Shown piece after piece: positions 48,738 through 57,791 of a stretch of DNA of 64,000 nucleotides. The first letter of the stretch is position 1, and each line of letters begins with the position of its first letter. A program made the position numbers and the translations under genes. Origin of the DNA: Moraxellaceae bacterium (GTDB taxonomy: Bacteria; Pseudomonadota; Gammaproteobacteria; Pseudomonadales; Moraxellaceae); NCBI GenBank assembly GCA_029267635.1, contig JAJUIK010000005.1:62001-126000 (forward strand), in the 5' to 3' direction. Below the pieces are notes generated by a model. The model had not been told where the DNA came from, made no database searches, and saw only the letters and a list, made by a program, of their open reading frames with translations.

Positions 48738-49552
48738 TGAACATTAGCCAAGCACTTGCCATTCGTGGTGAGCCAGAAAGCTACGAGCGGCAGGAAAATA
48801 GCTGGTTGCTGGAACATTTTTTAAACCTGTCCGGACTGGAACTGAAATTTCGTCAGGCACAGGAACTGACCACCGCACAGGAACAGCAGTATTTAACTGC
48901 ATTGGCGCGGATCACAGCGGGTGAGCCTTTAGCCTATGTGCTGGGTTCGCAGCCCTTCTGGACACTGGATTTAAAAGTCACGTCAGACACCTTGGTGCCG
49001 CGTCCGGATACTGAAATCCTGGTGGAAACAGTGCTGGCTCTGGATTTGCCGCAAGCGGCGAATGTGGTGGATTTGGGGACGGGGACCGGGGCAATCGCAC
49101 TGTCACTCGCCTCTGAACGGCCAAACTGGTCAGTCACGGCGACTGATATTTACGCCCCAACCTTGGCTGTGGCTCAGGAAAATGCAGTCAGACACGGGTT
49201 GCATCAGGTCAAGTTTGCTTGTGGTGCGTGGTATGAGGCTTTAGAGTCCCAAAAATTCGACTTGATCGTGTCCAATCCGCCGTATATCGATGCTGATGAT
49301 GAACATATGGCTAAACTGACTGCCGAGCCAGAACGTGCTTTAGTAGCGGCCAAGCAGGGACTGGCAGATATTGAAATCATCATTCAGCAAGGCAAAGGCT
49401 GGTTGAACCCGCAGGGATGGATTGCCCTAGAGCATGGCTATGATCAGGCGATAACGGTGCAGCAGATTTTTCAGCAGGCTGGTTTTCAGCAGATTTGTAC
49501 CGTCAAGGATTACGGTGGGAATGATCGGGTGACCCTGGCTCAATATAGCTAA
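48737..49552 (+). CDS. prmC: Release factor glutamine N5-methyltransferase
   Basis: 271 residues. The N-terminal helical domain is followed by the SAM motif VVDLGTGTGAIALSLA and the active-site NPPY in VSNPPYIDADD. PrmC methylates the Gln of the GGQ motif of RF1 and RF2. Coupled to prfA by a one-base overlap. It is followed by two gene remnants rather than an intact neighbour (hemK-adjacent genes differ between genomes). Confidence 0.97.
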
Positions 49553-49576
49553 GGGGCTGATTGATTAATCGGGTGT

Positions 49577-49774
49577 TTACTGTAACTGGCGGTAAGCGCC
49601 CGGACTCACACCGGTCCATTTTTTAAAGGCACGATGAAAGGCGCTCGGGTCGTGGAAACTCAAGGCATCACTGTTGTCCTGAATAGAATCTTGGCTTTTG
49701 CTCAGCCGTTCAATGGCGATATCGCGGCGGATGTCATTTTTAAGCTGCTGATAATTGATATTTTCATGCTTGAG
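49577..49774 (-). pseudogene. C-terminal remnant of an AraC-family regulator
   Basis: On the minus strand 65 codons run to a TAA at 49577. They read LKHENINYQQLKNDIRR, then SDALSFHDPSAFHRAFKKW and TGVSPGAYRQLQ. This is the second half of an AraC helix-turn-helix domain with its FxDPSAFHRAFKKWTG signature. There is no start codon or N-terminal domain; similarity stops at about 49774, where a different remnant begins. I therefore call it a truncated gene. Confidence 0.75.
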
Positions 49775-49860
49775 GCCGTAGTGGGTAAACCGGACGAGAG
49801 CGGGCAGAAATCGTCAAAGCCTTTGTGGTGTTCAAACCACAATATCAGATATTAGAAGAG
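49772..49860 (+). pseudogene. C-terminal remnant of an AMP-dependent acyl-CoA synthetase
   Basis: The plus strand reads EAVVGKPDE, then needs one missing base at about 49799-49800, then RAEIVKAFVVFKPQYQ. Together these match the C-terminal subdomain of acyl-CoA or acetyl-CoA synthetases (AVVGxPDExRxEIVKAFVVLK). Everything before it and the end after it are missing or unrecognisable. The single-base gap breaks the frame, so it is not functional. Confidence 0.65.
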
Positions 49861-49954
49861 CTGATGACCAATAAGCTTAAGCTGCTGAACAGCAAAATTT
49901 GCTCTATAATCCGGTCAGGTTTTGAATTTTTTAAAATATCAACAGGATCAGCAC

Positions 49955-50740
49955 GTGGCCAGCCAGCTTGAGAACGACTTTACCCTCAGCGATGAAGAAA
50001 TGCATTTATACAGTCGTCAGATCTTGCTGGATGGCTGGGATATCGAGGCCCAGGAAAAGCTCAAGTTGGCGAATGTACTGATCGTCGGTGCGGGTGGCAT
50101 CGGCTGTAGCTCGGCCGAGCTGTTGGCGCGCGCAGGTGTCGGCAAGTTAACCATTATTGATGCCGACAGCATCGAAATGAGCAATTTGCAGCGACAGATT
50201 GCCTTTACTCAGGCAGACCTTGGCTTTTTTAAAGCCGAAACACTGGCTAAACGTCTGCAAGGCATTAATCCCCATATTGAGGTGGATTATCTCAACCAGA
50301 AACTGGAGATTCACAACGCCAAAGACCTGATTGCTGCTCAGGATTTGGTCCTTGATGGCTGTGATAATTTTAGTACGCGCTATTTGGTGAATCAGGTCTG
50401 TGCAGAGCAGAATGTTCCTTTACTCAGTGCCTCAGCCATTGGCTTGCAAGGGCAACTGTTTATGGTGGAAGGGGATTCTGCTTGTTATGAATGCCTGTTC
50501 CCGAAAGAGCAGCACAGTAATGAAAATTTGCGCTGCGCCGACTCTGGTGTATTGGCCACCACGCCCGTGGTGATGGCTGCATTACAAGCCCATCATGCTT
50601 TGTTGTATTTAGGTTTAAATCGTACACCGTTACGCAGTAAATTGTTGCTCTGGGATGGCTTAACCATGAAACAGCGTTTACTTGGTTTTGAAAAAGATAC
50701 AAATTGCCCCATCTGTCAGGCAAGATTTTCCTTAAGCTAA
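49955..50740 (+). CDS. moeB: Molybdopterin-synthase adenylyltransferase (MoeB/ThiF family)
   Basis: 261 residues from GTG at 49955. HLYSRQILLDGWDIEAQEKL leads into the nucleotide motif VLIVGAGGIGCSSAELLARAG. Family motifs DADSIEMSNLQRQ and DGCDNFSTRYLVN follow, and zinc cysteines are in YECLFP and CPICQ. It adenylates the MoaD C-terminus; ThiF or HesA roles are possible because no moa or thi gene is adjacent. AGGA at 49944-49947 is seven bases before the GTG, so I prefer it to the TTG at 49922. A TATAAT at 49905-49910 may be its -10. Confidence 0.87.
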   Translation: MASQLENDFTLSDEEMHLYSRQILLDGWDIEAQEKLKLANVLIVGAGGIGCSSAELLARAGVGKLTIIDADSIEMSNLQRQIAFTQADLGFFKAETLAKRLQGINPHIEVDYLNQKLEIHNAKDLIAAQDLVLDGCDNFSTRYLVNQVCAEQNVPLLSASAIGLQGQLFMVEGDSACYECLFPKEQHSNENLRCADSGVLATTPVVMAALQAHHALLYLGLNRTPLRSKLLLWDGLTMKQRLLGFEKDTNCPICQARFSLS

Positions 50741-50784
50741 GGGAACTTTGCTAGAATCTGCCACAATCAAGAAGTGTTTATAAC

Positions 50785-52077
50785 ATGATGAAAAAAAATA
50801 TCTGGTTGGATGGATTACGTTCCGTGGGCCGCATGGGTGAAACAGCCGTGGTGGTTGCCAAAGCCGGCATTAAATACGCAACAGAAAAACCAAGCAATGC
50901 CAAACTGATGCGGGAAACCTTTGAATCTCTCGGTTCGACCTATATTAAACTCGGACAATTTATTGCCAGTACACCATCGCTCTTTCCGCGTGAATACGTT
51001 GAAGAGTTTCAAGGCTGTCTGGATCAGACGCCAACTTTGCCATTTAGCTATATTCAACAGGTACTGGCTTCAGAGTTTGCTGACCGTAACCTGAATGAAA
51101 TTTTCTCCTGGATTGATGAGCAACCTTTGGCTTCGGCCTCGATTGCCCAAGTGCATGCCGCACGACTGGTCAGCGGTGAAGATGTCGTGATCAAGGTGCA
51201 AAAGCCGGGTGTCGAAACCATTCTTTATACCGATCTGAATGTCTTGCACTGGGCCACAAAATTGCTGGAAAAAGCGGTGCCTAAAGTCAAATTCGCGTCG
51301 TTAGCGGATATTGTGGAAGAAATTAAAGACCGTATGGTGCGCGAAGTCGACTTTATTGAAGAGGCGCGTAACCTGGATGATTTTATTCAGTATCTGAACC
51401 AGACGCACAATCAGGCGGCGACTGCACCGAAAGTCTATCATCAGTATTCTACTCGCCGTGTCCTGACCATGCAGCGTTTATATGGTGTGCCATTGACTGA
51501 TTTTGAAGTAGTGAAAAAATACGCCAAAGACCCATCGCAAGTGTTGATTACCGCCATGAATACCTGGTTTGGCAGTCTAATGATGTGTAACAGTTTCCAT
51601 GCTGATCTGCATGCGGGCAACCTGATGTTGCTAGAAGATGGTCGTATCGGATTCATTGATTTTGGCATTGTCGGACAGCTGAAACCGGAAGTCTGGACGG
51701 CTTGTATCAGCTTTATGGATGCCCTGCAAAAAACCGATTATTCCGCCATGGCCGAAAATATGCTGAAAATGGGCATGACCGACAGCAAGATTGATCCGCA
51801 GGTTTTGGCACAGGATCTGGAACGTTTATTTAGTGGCGTGATGCTGGCTGATCCGCAGGAATTACTGCACACCAATCCGGCGGATTTAAATGACATCATG
51901 ATGGATATGGTGGCGGTGGGTGAGCGACACGGCATCCGTTTCCCGCGCGATTTTGCCTTGCTGTTCAAGCAAATGCTATATTTTGACCGTTTTATGCGGG
52001 TGTTGGCACCGTATACGGACATCTATGCTGACCAGCGTTTGCAAATGATCCAGAATCTGCATCCGCAGCACAGCTAA
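50785..52077 (+). CDS. ABC1/UbiB-family atypical kinase
   Basis: 430 residues. The family KxGQ motif is in YIKLGQFIAS and the Ala-rich loop in PLASASIAQVHAARL. The catalytic and metal residues are in FHADLHAGNLML and IGFIDFGIVG. UbiB-like proteins support ubiquinone synthesis or lipid homeostasis by an ATPase activity. The true ubiB normally lies with ubiE/ubiJ, so this may be a paralogue. coq7 is 0.9 kb downstream on the opposite strand, a possible functional link. Confidence 0.85.
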   Translation: MMKKNIWLDGLRSVGRMGETAVVVAKAGIKYATEKPSNAKLMRETFESLGSTYIKLGQFIASTPSLFPREYVEEFQGCLDQTPTLPFSYIQQVLASEFADRNLNEIFSWIDEQPLASASIAQVHAARLVSGEDVVIKVQKPGVETILYTDLNVLHWATKLLEKAVPKVKFASLADIVEEIKDRMVREVDFIEEARNLDDFIQYLNQTHNQAATAPKVYHQYSTRRVLTMQRLYGVPLTDFEVVKKYAKDPSQVLITAMNTWFGSLMMCNSFHADLHAGNLMLLEDGRIGFIDFGIVGQLKPEVWTACISFMDALQKTDYSAMAENMLKMGMTDSKIDPQVLAQDLERLFSGVMLADPQELLHTNPADLNDIMMDMVAVGERHGIRFPRDFALLFKQMLYFDRFMRVLAPYTDIYADQRLQMIQNLHPQHS

Positions 52078-52106
52078 TCTCACACCCCAACCCAGCCCAG
52101 AGAATC

Positions 52107-52490
52107 ATGATGGATGCAATTGTTATTGAAGGTTTAAAGGTCGAGACCGTGGTCGGTTGTTTTGACTGGGAACGGCAAATTCTCCAACCGCTGTTGCTGG
52201 ATTTAACCATTCATCATGATTTATCACAGGCGGCACAGTCTGATGAACTGCAAGATACCATCAATTATGCACAAATCTGTGAAATTGCTGCGCAGGTGAT
52301 CCAGCAGGCACAGCCAAAACTGATTGAACATGCCGCAAAACTGGTACTCGATGCGCTTTTCACTACCTTTCCGGGTATTGAATCGATTATGATTATGATC
52401 CGGAAGCCTGCTATTATCGCGCAAGCCAATTCTGTAGGAATTCGTCTTGAACGCCACCGTAAAGATTTTTGCTCTCGCCTTGGCGAGTAA
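52107..52490 (+). CDS. folB: Dihydroneopterin aldolase
   Basis: 127 residues. VIEGLKVETVVGCFDWERQ is the FolB N-terminus. The active-site Glu is in LIEHAAKLV and the Lys in MIRKPAII. It converts dihydroneopterin to 6-hydroxymethyl-dihydropterin in folate synthesis. The last 44 bases overlap the folK-like gene in another frame. Confidence 0.92.
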   Translation: MMDAIVIEGLKVETVVGCFDWERQILQPLLLDLTIHHDLSQAAQSDELQDTINYAQICEIAAQVIQQAQPKLIEHAAKLVLDALFTTFPGIESIMIMIRKPAIIAQANSVGIRLERHRKDFCSRLGE

Positions 52491-52890
52491 CTGTCAGCCT
52501 CAACAACAGCTTGCAAGTGCCTTTGCAAAAATCGCCCAATGGGGAGATGTGGAATTCTCCCCGATTTATGAAATTCCCTGTCGTGATGGTGTCGGTGCTG
52601 ATTACTGGAACTGTGCCTGTCTGTTAAGAAGCACCGTCAATGCTGAACAGCTGATCGAACAGTTAAAGCAGCTTGAGCAGGAAGCAGGGCGCATCCGTCC
52701 TTCGCATCAGATTTCACTGGATGTGGATTTGATTGCCTGGGGAGAGGATTTGCAGGACATGCAATTTAATCCAAAAAAATTGCCGTTAGCTCTAGATGTG
52801 AAAATTCCACTGTATGATCTTTGGCCACATCCGGATTTTTGGACCTCTTCACAACATTTGCCAGTGATTCAGGTTGAGGCAATATTGTAA
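52447..52890 (+). CDS. FolK-like pyrophosphokinase, divergent
   Basis: 147 residues, slightly short for HPPK. It starts from a TTG inside folB. The N-terminus FALALASNCQPQQQL corresponds to the xALGSNxxP motif. The two catalytic metal Asp residues are kept in SLDVDLI (92 and 94). The usual GPRTLDLD stretch before them is altered (RIRPSHQISLDVD), with the catalytic Arg just before them replaced. It would act right after FolB, if active. The overlap implies coupling. Another, canonical folK probably exists elsewhere. Confidence 0.7.
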   Translation: MNATVKIFALALASNCQPQQQLASAFAKIAQWGDVEFSPIYEIPCRDGVGADYWNCACLLRSTVNAEQLIEQLKQLEQEAGRIRPSHQISLDVDLIAWGEDLQDMQFNPKKLPLALDVKIPLYDLWPHPDFWTSSQHLPVIQVEAIL

Positions 52891-52892
52891 AT

Positions 52893-52928
52893 AAAAAGAC
52901 GATGATCTCAGCGGATCATCGCCTTTTT
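52893..52928. terminator. Bidirectional terminator between folK-like gene and coq7
   Basis: GATGATC pairs with GATCATC around a six-base loop, extended by A/T runs with one mismatch. It serves both convergent genes. Confidence 0.85.
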
Positions 52929-52940
52929 CTGATTTGTGAT

Positions 52941-53576
52941 TTAAATATAGTAACTGGTTTTGGTCATCAGTTTGGAAATTGCGGTCATGGTAATGCGTAC
53001 CGGATAGGGCAAATCCACACCTCCAGCCTTTAATGCCGTATCGCGATGATGCAGTTCATCTTCATTCATCTGTTGCAGAATCTTGCGTGAACGCTCATCT
53101 TCCGCAGGGAGCTGGTTGATATGATCCTGTAAATGCAGACTGACTTGACGCTCAGTTTCAGCCACAAAACCCAGACTGTATTGATCACCGGCAATCCCGG
53201 CAATCGCGCCCATACCAAAAGATAATCCGTACCAGACCGGGTTCAGCAGGCTTGGGTAGCTATCGAGCTCTTTTAGGCGATCCTCACACCAGGCCAAATG
53301 GTCCTGTTCTTCAATCGCGGCCTGTTCCATTTCCCGCCGCACATTCGGTAAACGCGCGGTGAGTGCCTGGCCATGATACAGTGCCTGCGCACAGACTTCC
53401 CCCGTGTGATTGACCCGCATCAGACCGGCGACGTGTCGGGCATCACTGACGCTGAGTGGCGCTTCACTCTGTTGTGCTGGATTGGCACGTTGTGCGGCCG
53501 TCGCGCCCGGAACCAGACTTCTTAAGGCTTGGTCAAAGGAATTGATGAGTCGATCAAGACCGGTATAGTGACGCAT
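52941..53576 (-). CDS. coq7: Coq7-type demethoxyubiquinone hydroxylase
   Basis: 211 residues with the diiron four-helix pattern: NHTGEVCAQALYHGQAL, EEQDHLAWCEDRL, then ERQVSLHLQDH and DELHHRDTAL. It hydroxylates the 2-polyprenyl-3-methyl-6-methoxy-1,4-benzoquinone intermediate near the end of ubiquinone synthesis. A GGAGG in the end of the preceding lplT-like gene gives its ribosome-binding site; only four bases separate them. It replaces the flavin enzyme UbiF in this lineage. Confidence 0.93.
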   Translation of the reverse strand: MRHYTGLDRLINSFDQALRSLVPGATAAQRANPAQQSEAPLSVSDARHVAGLMRVNHTGEVCAQALYHGQALTARLPNVRREMEQAAIEEQDHLAWCEDRLKELDSYPSLLNPVWYGLSFGMGAIAGIAGDQYSLGFVAETERQVSLHLQDHINQLPAEDERSRKILQQMNEDELHHRDTALKAGGVDLPYPVRITMTAISKLMTKTSYYI

Positions 53577-53580
53577 GTAG

Positions 53581-54900
53581 TTAATCCTCCAAACAGCCGG
53601 GTGTATTTTTTAGCATAGGCTTGATTTTAAACAACAGCCAAACTGTAAAGATGGCACTGAGCAGGGCTGTAATCACGAACAGTATTTTAATATCAATTTG
53701 CAGCATACTTAAAATGAAAATCGAAAAAATCGCAGAAGACACCATAAAAACCGCATTTAAAATATTATTGGCCGCGACAACACGGGCGCGGTGTGAACGC
53801 GGTGAATAGGCCTGCATCATGGCATAGAGCGGGACAATATAAAAACCGCCACTGATGCCTAATAACGCTACAGCCAGCATGACATGATAATACGCCCAGC
53901 CATGCGTGAACATGTCGCTAAAACCCAGCAGGGCGCCACTGCGTTCCGGAACAAACATCAGGCTGGCAGCCAGATATAGGGCAAAGAATGTCAGGCCGAT
54001 TGCACCAAACGGTACCATTTTAATATTGACTTCCGAGCCGCCCATGCGACGACATAAGAGCGAGCCAATACCAATGCCGACAGAAAATAAGGTTAATAAA
54101 AGACTCACCACATTTTCCGAAGCATGCAGATGCTGCTGGGTCAATTGCGGAATCTGGGTGAGATAAGTTGCGCCGTAAAACCAGTACCAGGAATTGCCCA
54201 GTAAGATACAAAAGATCAATGGCAGGCTTTTGGCATATTTGAGTGTTTGCCAGCTGGTACGGAAAAAATTCCAGTCCACATGAATGTCAGGAGACGCAAC
54301 TTTTTGTTGTAGGATAAATCGGCTGGAAAAATAGCCTAAGCAAGCCACCATCACTACAGTGAGGCTGATCCAGAGCATATTGCCTTGAGAAGCTGAAATG
54401 ACTGCGCCACCGATAATCATACCGAGTAAAATCGCAATGGAGGTACCTGACTGAAACAGGGCATTACCGGACATTAATTCCTGAGGTTTCAGGATTTCCG
54501 GCAAAATTGCATATTTGATCGGACCAAAGAAAGTGGAGTGGGTCCCCATCAGGAAAAGTGCAATGAGTAACAGCCACAATTGCCCGAGTATGAACCCCGC
54601 TGAGCCGATCAGCATAATTATGATTTCCAGAATTTTAATGCCACGTATCAGCTGAGAGCGTTCATATTTGTCGGCAATCTGACCGGCGGTCGCAGAGAAA
54701 ATAAAATAGGGCAAAATAAACAGCAAGGCAGCCAAGTTATTTAAAGTACTGACCGCAGCGCTCTGCTGACTAATCCATCCGTAAGTAATCACCAACAACA
54801 ATGCCTGTTTATAGATGTTGTCATTCAGTGCGCCAAAAAATTGGGTCACAAACATCGGTAAAAACCGGCGTGTATGGAGAAGTCGAGGGTCTTTATGCAT
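53581..54900 (-). CDS. MFS transporter, lysophospholipid transporter LplT-like
   Basis: 439 residues with 12 membrane helices. The N-terminus FLPMFVTQFFGALNDNIYKQALLLV is characteristic of LplT and of the transporter half of LplT-Aas fusions. Here no acyltransferase domain follows. LplT flips lysophospholipids inward for reacylation; that function is inferred from family. It shares a unit with coq7. The 176 bases to tamA hold divergent promoters. Confidence 0.75.
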   Translation of the reverse strand: MHKDPRLLHTRRFLPMFVTQFFGALNDNIYKQALLLVITYGWISQQSAAVSTLNNLAALLFILPYFIFSATAGQIADKYERSQLIRGIKILEIIIMLIGSAGFILGQLWLLLIALFLMGTHSTFFGPIKYAILPEILKPQELMSGNALFQSGTSIAILLGMIIGGAVISASQGNMLWISLTVVMVACLGYFSSRFILQQKVASPDIHVDWNFFRTSWQTLKYAKSLPLIFCILLGNSWYWFYGATYLTQIPQLTQQHLHASENVVSLLLTLFSVGIGIGSLLCRRMGGSEVNIKMVPFGAIGLTFFALYLAASLMFVPERSGALLGFSDMFTHGWAYYHVMLAVALLGISGGFYIVPLYAMMQAYSPRSHRARVVAANNILNAVFMVSSAIFSIFILSMLQIDIKILFVITALLSAIFTVWLLFKIKPMLKNTPGCLED

Positions 54901-55076
54901 GAGGGATCAGCTTTTTTAACTTTTATTAAGAAATGTGGTGAATTGGTAACTAAACTGACAAAATCATGTATGATATTTTCAGCTTATTAGCCGGTGAAAA
55001 TTTTAATAGATTTGAGTTGTTAGGGCGCTCTCATTGACTATTTTCCACTTAAAGATAACTTAGATTCGAGTTTTGT

Positions 55077-57767
55077 ATGCCTGCAAAAGTGAAATTTAAA
55101 AAGTCAATGCTTGCACAGTCTATGCATCCAATATTGAAAATCAATAATAACAATAAAAAACTGGGCATGAGTGTTTTCTTTGCGTTGTTCGCTGGTCATG
55201 CCATGGCTCAAGATGTTGAGGTCATTTCTTCCGAAACGAATACTGATCCTGCCAGTGCATTACTTAACCCTGTACCAGATACCCAAAAAAATGATCAGCT
55301 GGGCAAAGTTCTCACTGAAAACCCAGAACCTGATAGTCTGAGCCTGTTACAACAACAGGAACAGTCTCCAGACACGATTACCGAATTCCAGCCCATTGAA
55401 TTTGAGGATCTGGAAGATTTACCGGTTGCCAGCATCGATCCAAATCTGGCTGAGGAAATTTTTCGGGTTGCAGAGCAGGCAAAAACTGAAGCGCAGAATT
55501 ATCGTGCCGGTCTCACCACCTTGCCGGAAGTGGTGGTCGCAGAGGCGACACAACAGGAACTGGCAGAAATCAATCAGGCACCGGTCAATATTGACCAGCT
55601 GATGCAAAGCATTCAGGCGGATAGCCAGATTGTCGTGGACGTCAATAATGGTGCGCGTAGCTATGCCGAGCTGGGGTTGGGGGCGGCAGAAACACGGCCT
55701 GAAGATGATCAGCCGCCCGGACTGTTAAAACGCTGGTGGTACAAAATTCGTCCACCACGTGAATTAAATACGGCGAATGTGCCACGGATCAGTGCTGAGG
55801 TGCAGGGTGCGCCGGCAGAACTGGCCGCCAATATCCGCGGTAAACTTTCGACTGTGACTCAGGAAGCCTTTGAAGATTTTAACCTGGTCGTACCGCAATT
55901 ACGCAGTATCAGTCATCAGGCCGCACAAGCGGTCGGTTATTATCAGGCCCAGTTCCGTTTTGAACGTATCAGTGACAGTCGGGTACGGGTGCTGGTGACA
56001 CCGAATGAACCAGTGCGAATTGAAGAGCAGAATATTGAATTTTCGGGCGCCGGGCAGAATCATCCGCAATTTCAGGTGATCCGCGTGATTCCGGATCAGG
56101 ATGTAGGCGATATTTTCCATCATGGTCTGTATGAGCAGACGAAAAAACGGATCAATGATGCTGCATTGGATAACGGTTTCTTTGATAGCTACTGGCGTTT
56201 ACATGATGTGAAAGTGGCACAACCGCAAAATACGGCAGAAATCAATTTGCGCTATGAAACCGGAGACCGTTACCAGATCGGGCCGGCTGAATTCCGCATG
56301 AGTGATCCGTCCAAAGCATTACCGCTGGATATGGATATTCTGCAGCAGATGGTGCCGTGGAAAGAGGGGGATGACTATACCTTCTGGCGTGTCAATTCCC
56401 TGGCCAATAATCTGACCAACTCGCGCTATTTTAACTATACCTTGGTGGATGCGATTCGTCCTGATCCTGTTGAGCATGACCTTGAATTGCCACCAGATAT
56501 TCAGGCGTTGGTGGATCAGGAAAAGCTGGCTGAATCCGATTTGCGTGTGCAGGATAAAAAGCGTGTGGCGTCTTCACAAGAAGTGACCCAGAATGTAGTG
56601 GATGAAGACCAGTTCGCTGGTAATGAAGCGAGCGCACAAAATCAATTGGTACAACAGTTACAAGCCCAGCAACAGGAAAAAGAGTCCGAAGAAGATAGGT
56701 TGAAAAGACAGGCACGCGCAGAAAAGAAAATTCCGGTGAGAGTAACTTTAAATGCCGACAAGCTGAACAGTCTGGAAACCGGTGTGGGTTACGGAACCGA
56801 TACTGGCCCACGTTTACGTGCCCAATATCGCCGTGCCATTGTCAACCGTCGTGGTCACGCCTTTGATGCCAACATGGAGGTCTCCAGCATTCGTCAATCG
56901 ATCGACGGTAGTTACAGTATTCCCTATCACCATCCCTTAAATGATTATGTCAATATTGTGGGCGGTTATGAACGGGAAGAGCGTGACGATATCGCGGCCG
57001 GTTATGGATTGATGATTGAATCAGCCGTTGTGGGTGGTGAACGCATTATTAAAAATCCATTGGGCAGTTGGCAGCATACCTTTGGCGGACGTTACCGTCT
57101 GGACCGATTAACCCAGCAAGGCGAGATTGATGTGCGCCGCCTGCCGGATGCTTTCCTGATTCCGGGTGCAGATACCGAACAGGAATCCTTGCTGTTCAGT
57201 TATCAGGTTTCCCGAACCGATAGTGACAAACCCGTTAATCCGTCTAAAGGCTTCAAACAGACCTATAAAGTTGAGCTGGGCAGTGAAACATTGCTCAGTG
57301 ATGCAGATATGGCGATCGTCAATGCCGGCTGGAATTTTATTTATTCGCTGGGTGAAAATGACGATCATCAGTTCGTCGGTCGAGCAGATCTCGGTTATAT
57401 TTTTACCCAGGACTTTGCCAAGGTGCCTTACAATTTGCGCTATTTCACCGGGGGGGATCAGAGCCTTCGCGGTTTTGACTATAAGAGCCTAAGTCCAACG
57501 GAGTTTGGGGTGAAGGTCGGGGGGCAAGCCCTGGCTGTGGGTTCTTTAGAATACAATTACCAGTTTAAAGAAGGCTGGCGTGCTGCGCTGTTCAGCGATT
57601 TTGGTAATGCTTATGATCAGAATTTTAATACACCGGCTGCGTATAGTGTCGGTTTAGGGTTGCGCTGGACTTCACCGATTGGTCCGATTCGTTTGGATGT
57701 GGCGTCTGGCATTTCAGACGATGGTCATCCAATTCGATTACATTTCTTTATTGGATCACCACTTTAA
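55077..57767 (+). CDS. tamA: TamA, outer-membrane Omp85 component of the translocation and assembly module
   Basis: 896 residues, far longer than the roughly 580 of E. coli TamA. A signal peptide lies at about 30-44 after a long basic start (cleavage HAMA/Q). Residues 45-225 are an acidic, low-complexity extension. POTRA repeats occupy about 230-460. The last POTRA is split by a Gln/Glu/Lys-rich insertion at about 461-552. The 16-strand barrel starts at KLNSLETGVGYGTDTGP and has the Omp85 lid motif FTGGDQSLRGFDY and a C-terminal beta signal ending LHFFIGSPL. With TamB it exports some outer-membrane proteins and moves lipids. It is 24 bases before tamB. Confidence 0.92.
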   Translation: MPAKVKFKKSMLAQSMHPILKINNNNKKLGMSVFFALFAGHAMAQDVEVISSETNTDPASALLNPVPDTQKNDQLGKVLTENPEPDSLSLLQQQEQSPDTITEFQPIEFEDLEDLPVASIDPNLAEEIFRVAEQAKTEAQNYRAGLTTLPEVVVAEATQQELAEINQAPVNIDQLMQSIQADSQIVVDVNNGARSYAELGLGAAETRPEDDQPPGLLKRWWYKIRPPRELNTANVPRISAEVQGAPAELAANIRGKLSTVTQEAFEDFNLVVPQLRSISHQAAQAVGYYQAQFRFERISDSRVRVLVTPNEPVRIEEQNIEFSGAGQNHPQFQVIRVIPDQDVGDIFHHGLYEQTKKRINDAALDNGFFDSYWRLHDVKVAQPQNTAEINLRYETGDRYQIGPAEFRMSDPSKALPLDMDILQQMVPWKEGDDYTFWRVNSLANNLTNSRYFNYTLVDAIRPDPVEHDLELPPDIQALVDQEKLAESDLRVQDKKRVASSQEVTQNVVDEDQFAGNEASAQNQLVQQLQAQQQEKESEEDRLKRQARAEKKIPVRVTLNADKLNSLETGVGYGTDTGPRLRAQYRRAIVNRRGHAFDANMEVSSIRQSIDGSYSIPYHHPLNDYVNIVGGYEREERDDIAAGYGLMIESAVVGGERIIKNPLGSWQHTFGGRYRLDRLTQQGEIDVRRLPDAFLIPGADTEQESLLFSYQVSRTDSDKPVNPSKGFKQTYKVELGSETLLSDADMAIVNAGWNFIYSLGENDDHQFVGRADLGYIFTQDFAKVPYNLRYFTGGDQSLRGFDYKSLSPTEFGVKVGGQALAVGSLEYNYQFKEGWRAALFSDFGNAYDQNFNTPAAYSVGLGLRWTSPIGPIRLDVASGISDDGHPIRLHFFIGSPL

Positions 57768-57791
57768 AATACCGAATTTATCAGGATTGTT

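Noticed and set aside
49634-49855. 73-codon open frame on the plus strand between prmC and moeB
   Set aside because: It runs across two remnants. Its first part is the reverse of the AraC stub and its end is the out-of-frame acyl-CoA synthetase stub, so it is not a gene.
56431-56811. 126-codon open frame antisense to tamA
   Set aside because: It overlaps the insertion and barrel start of tamA, is Pro/His-rich and has no ribosome-binding site.
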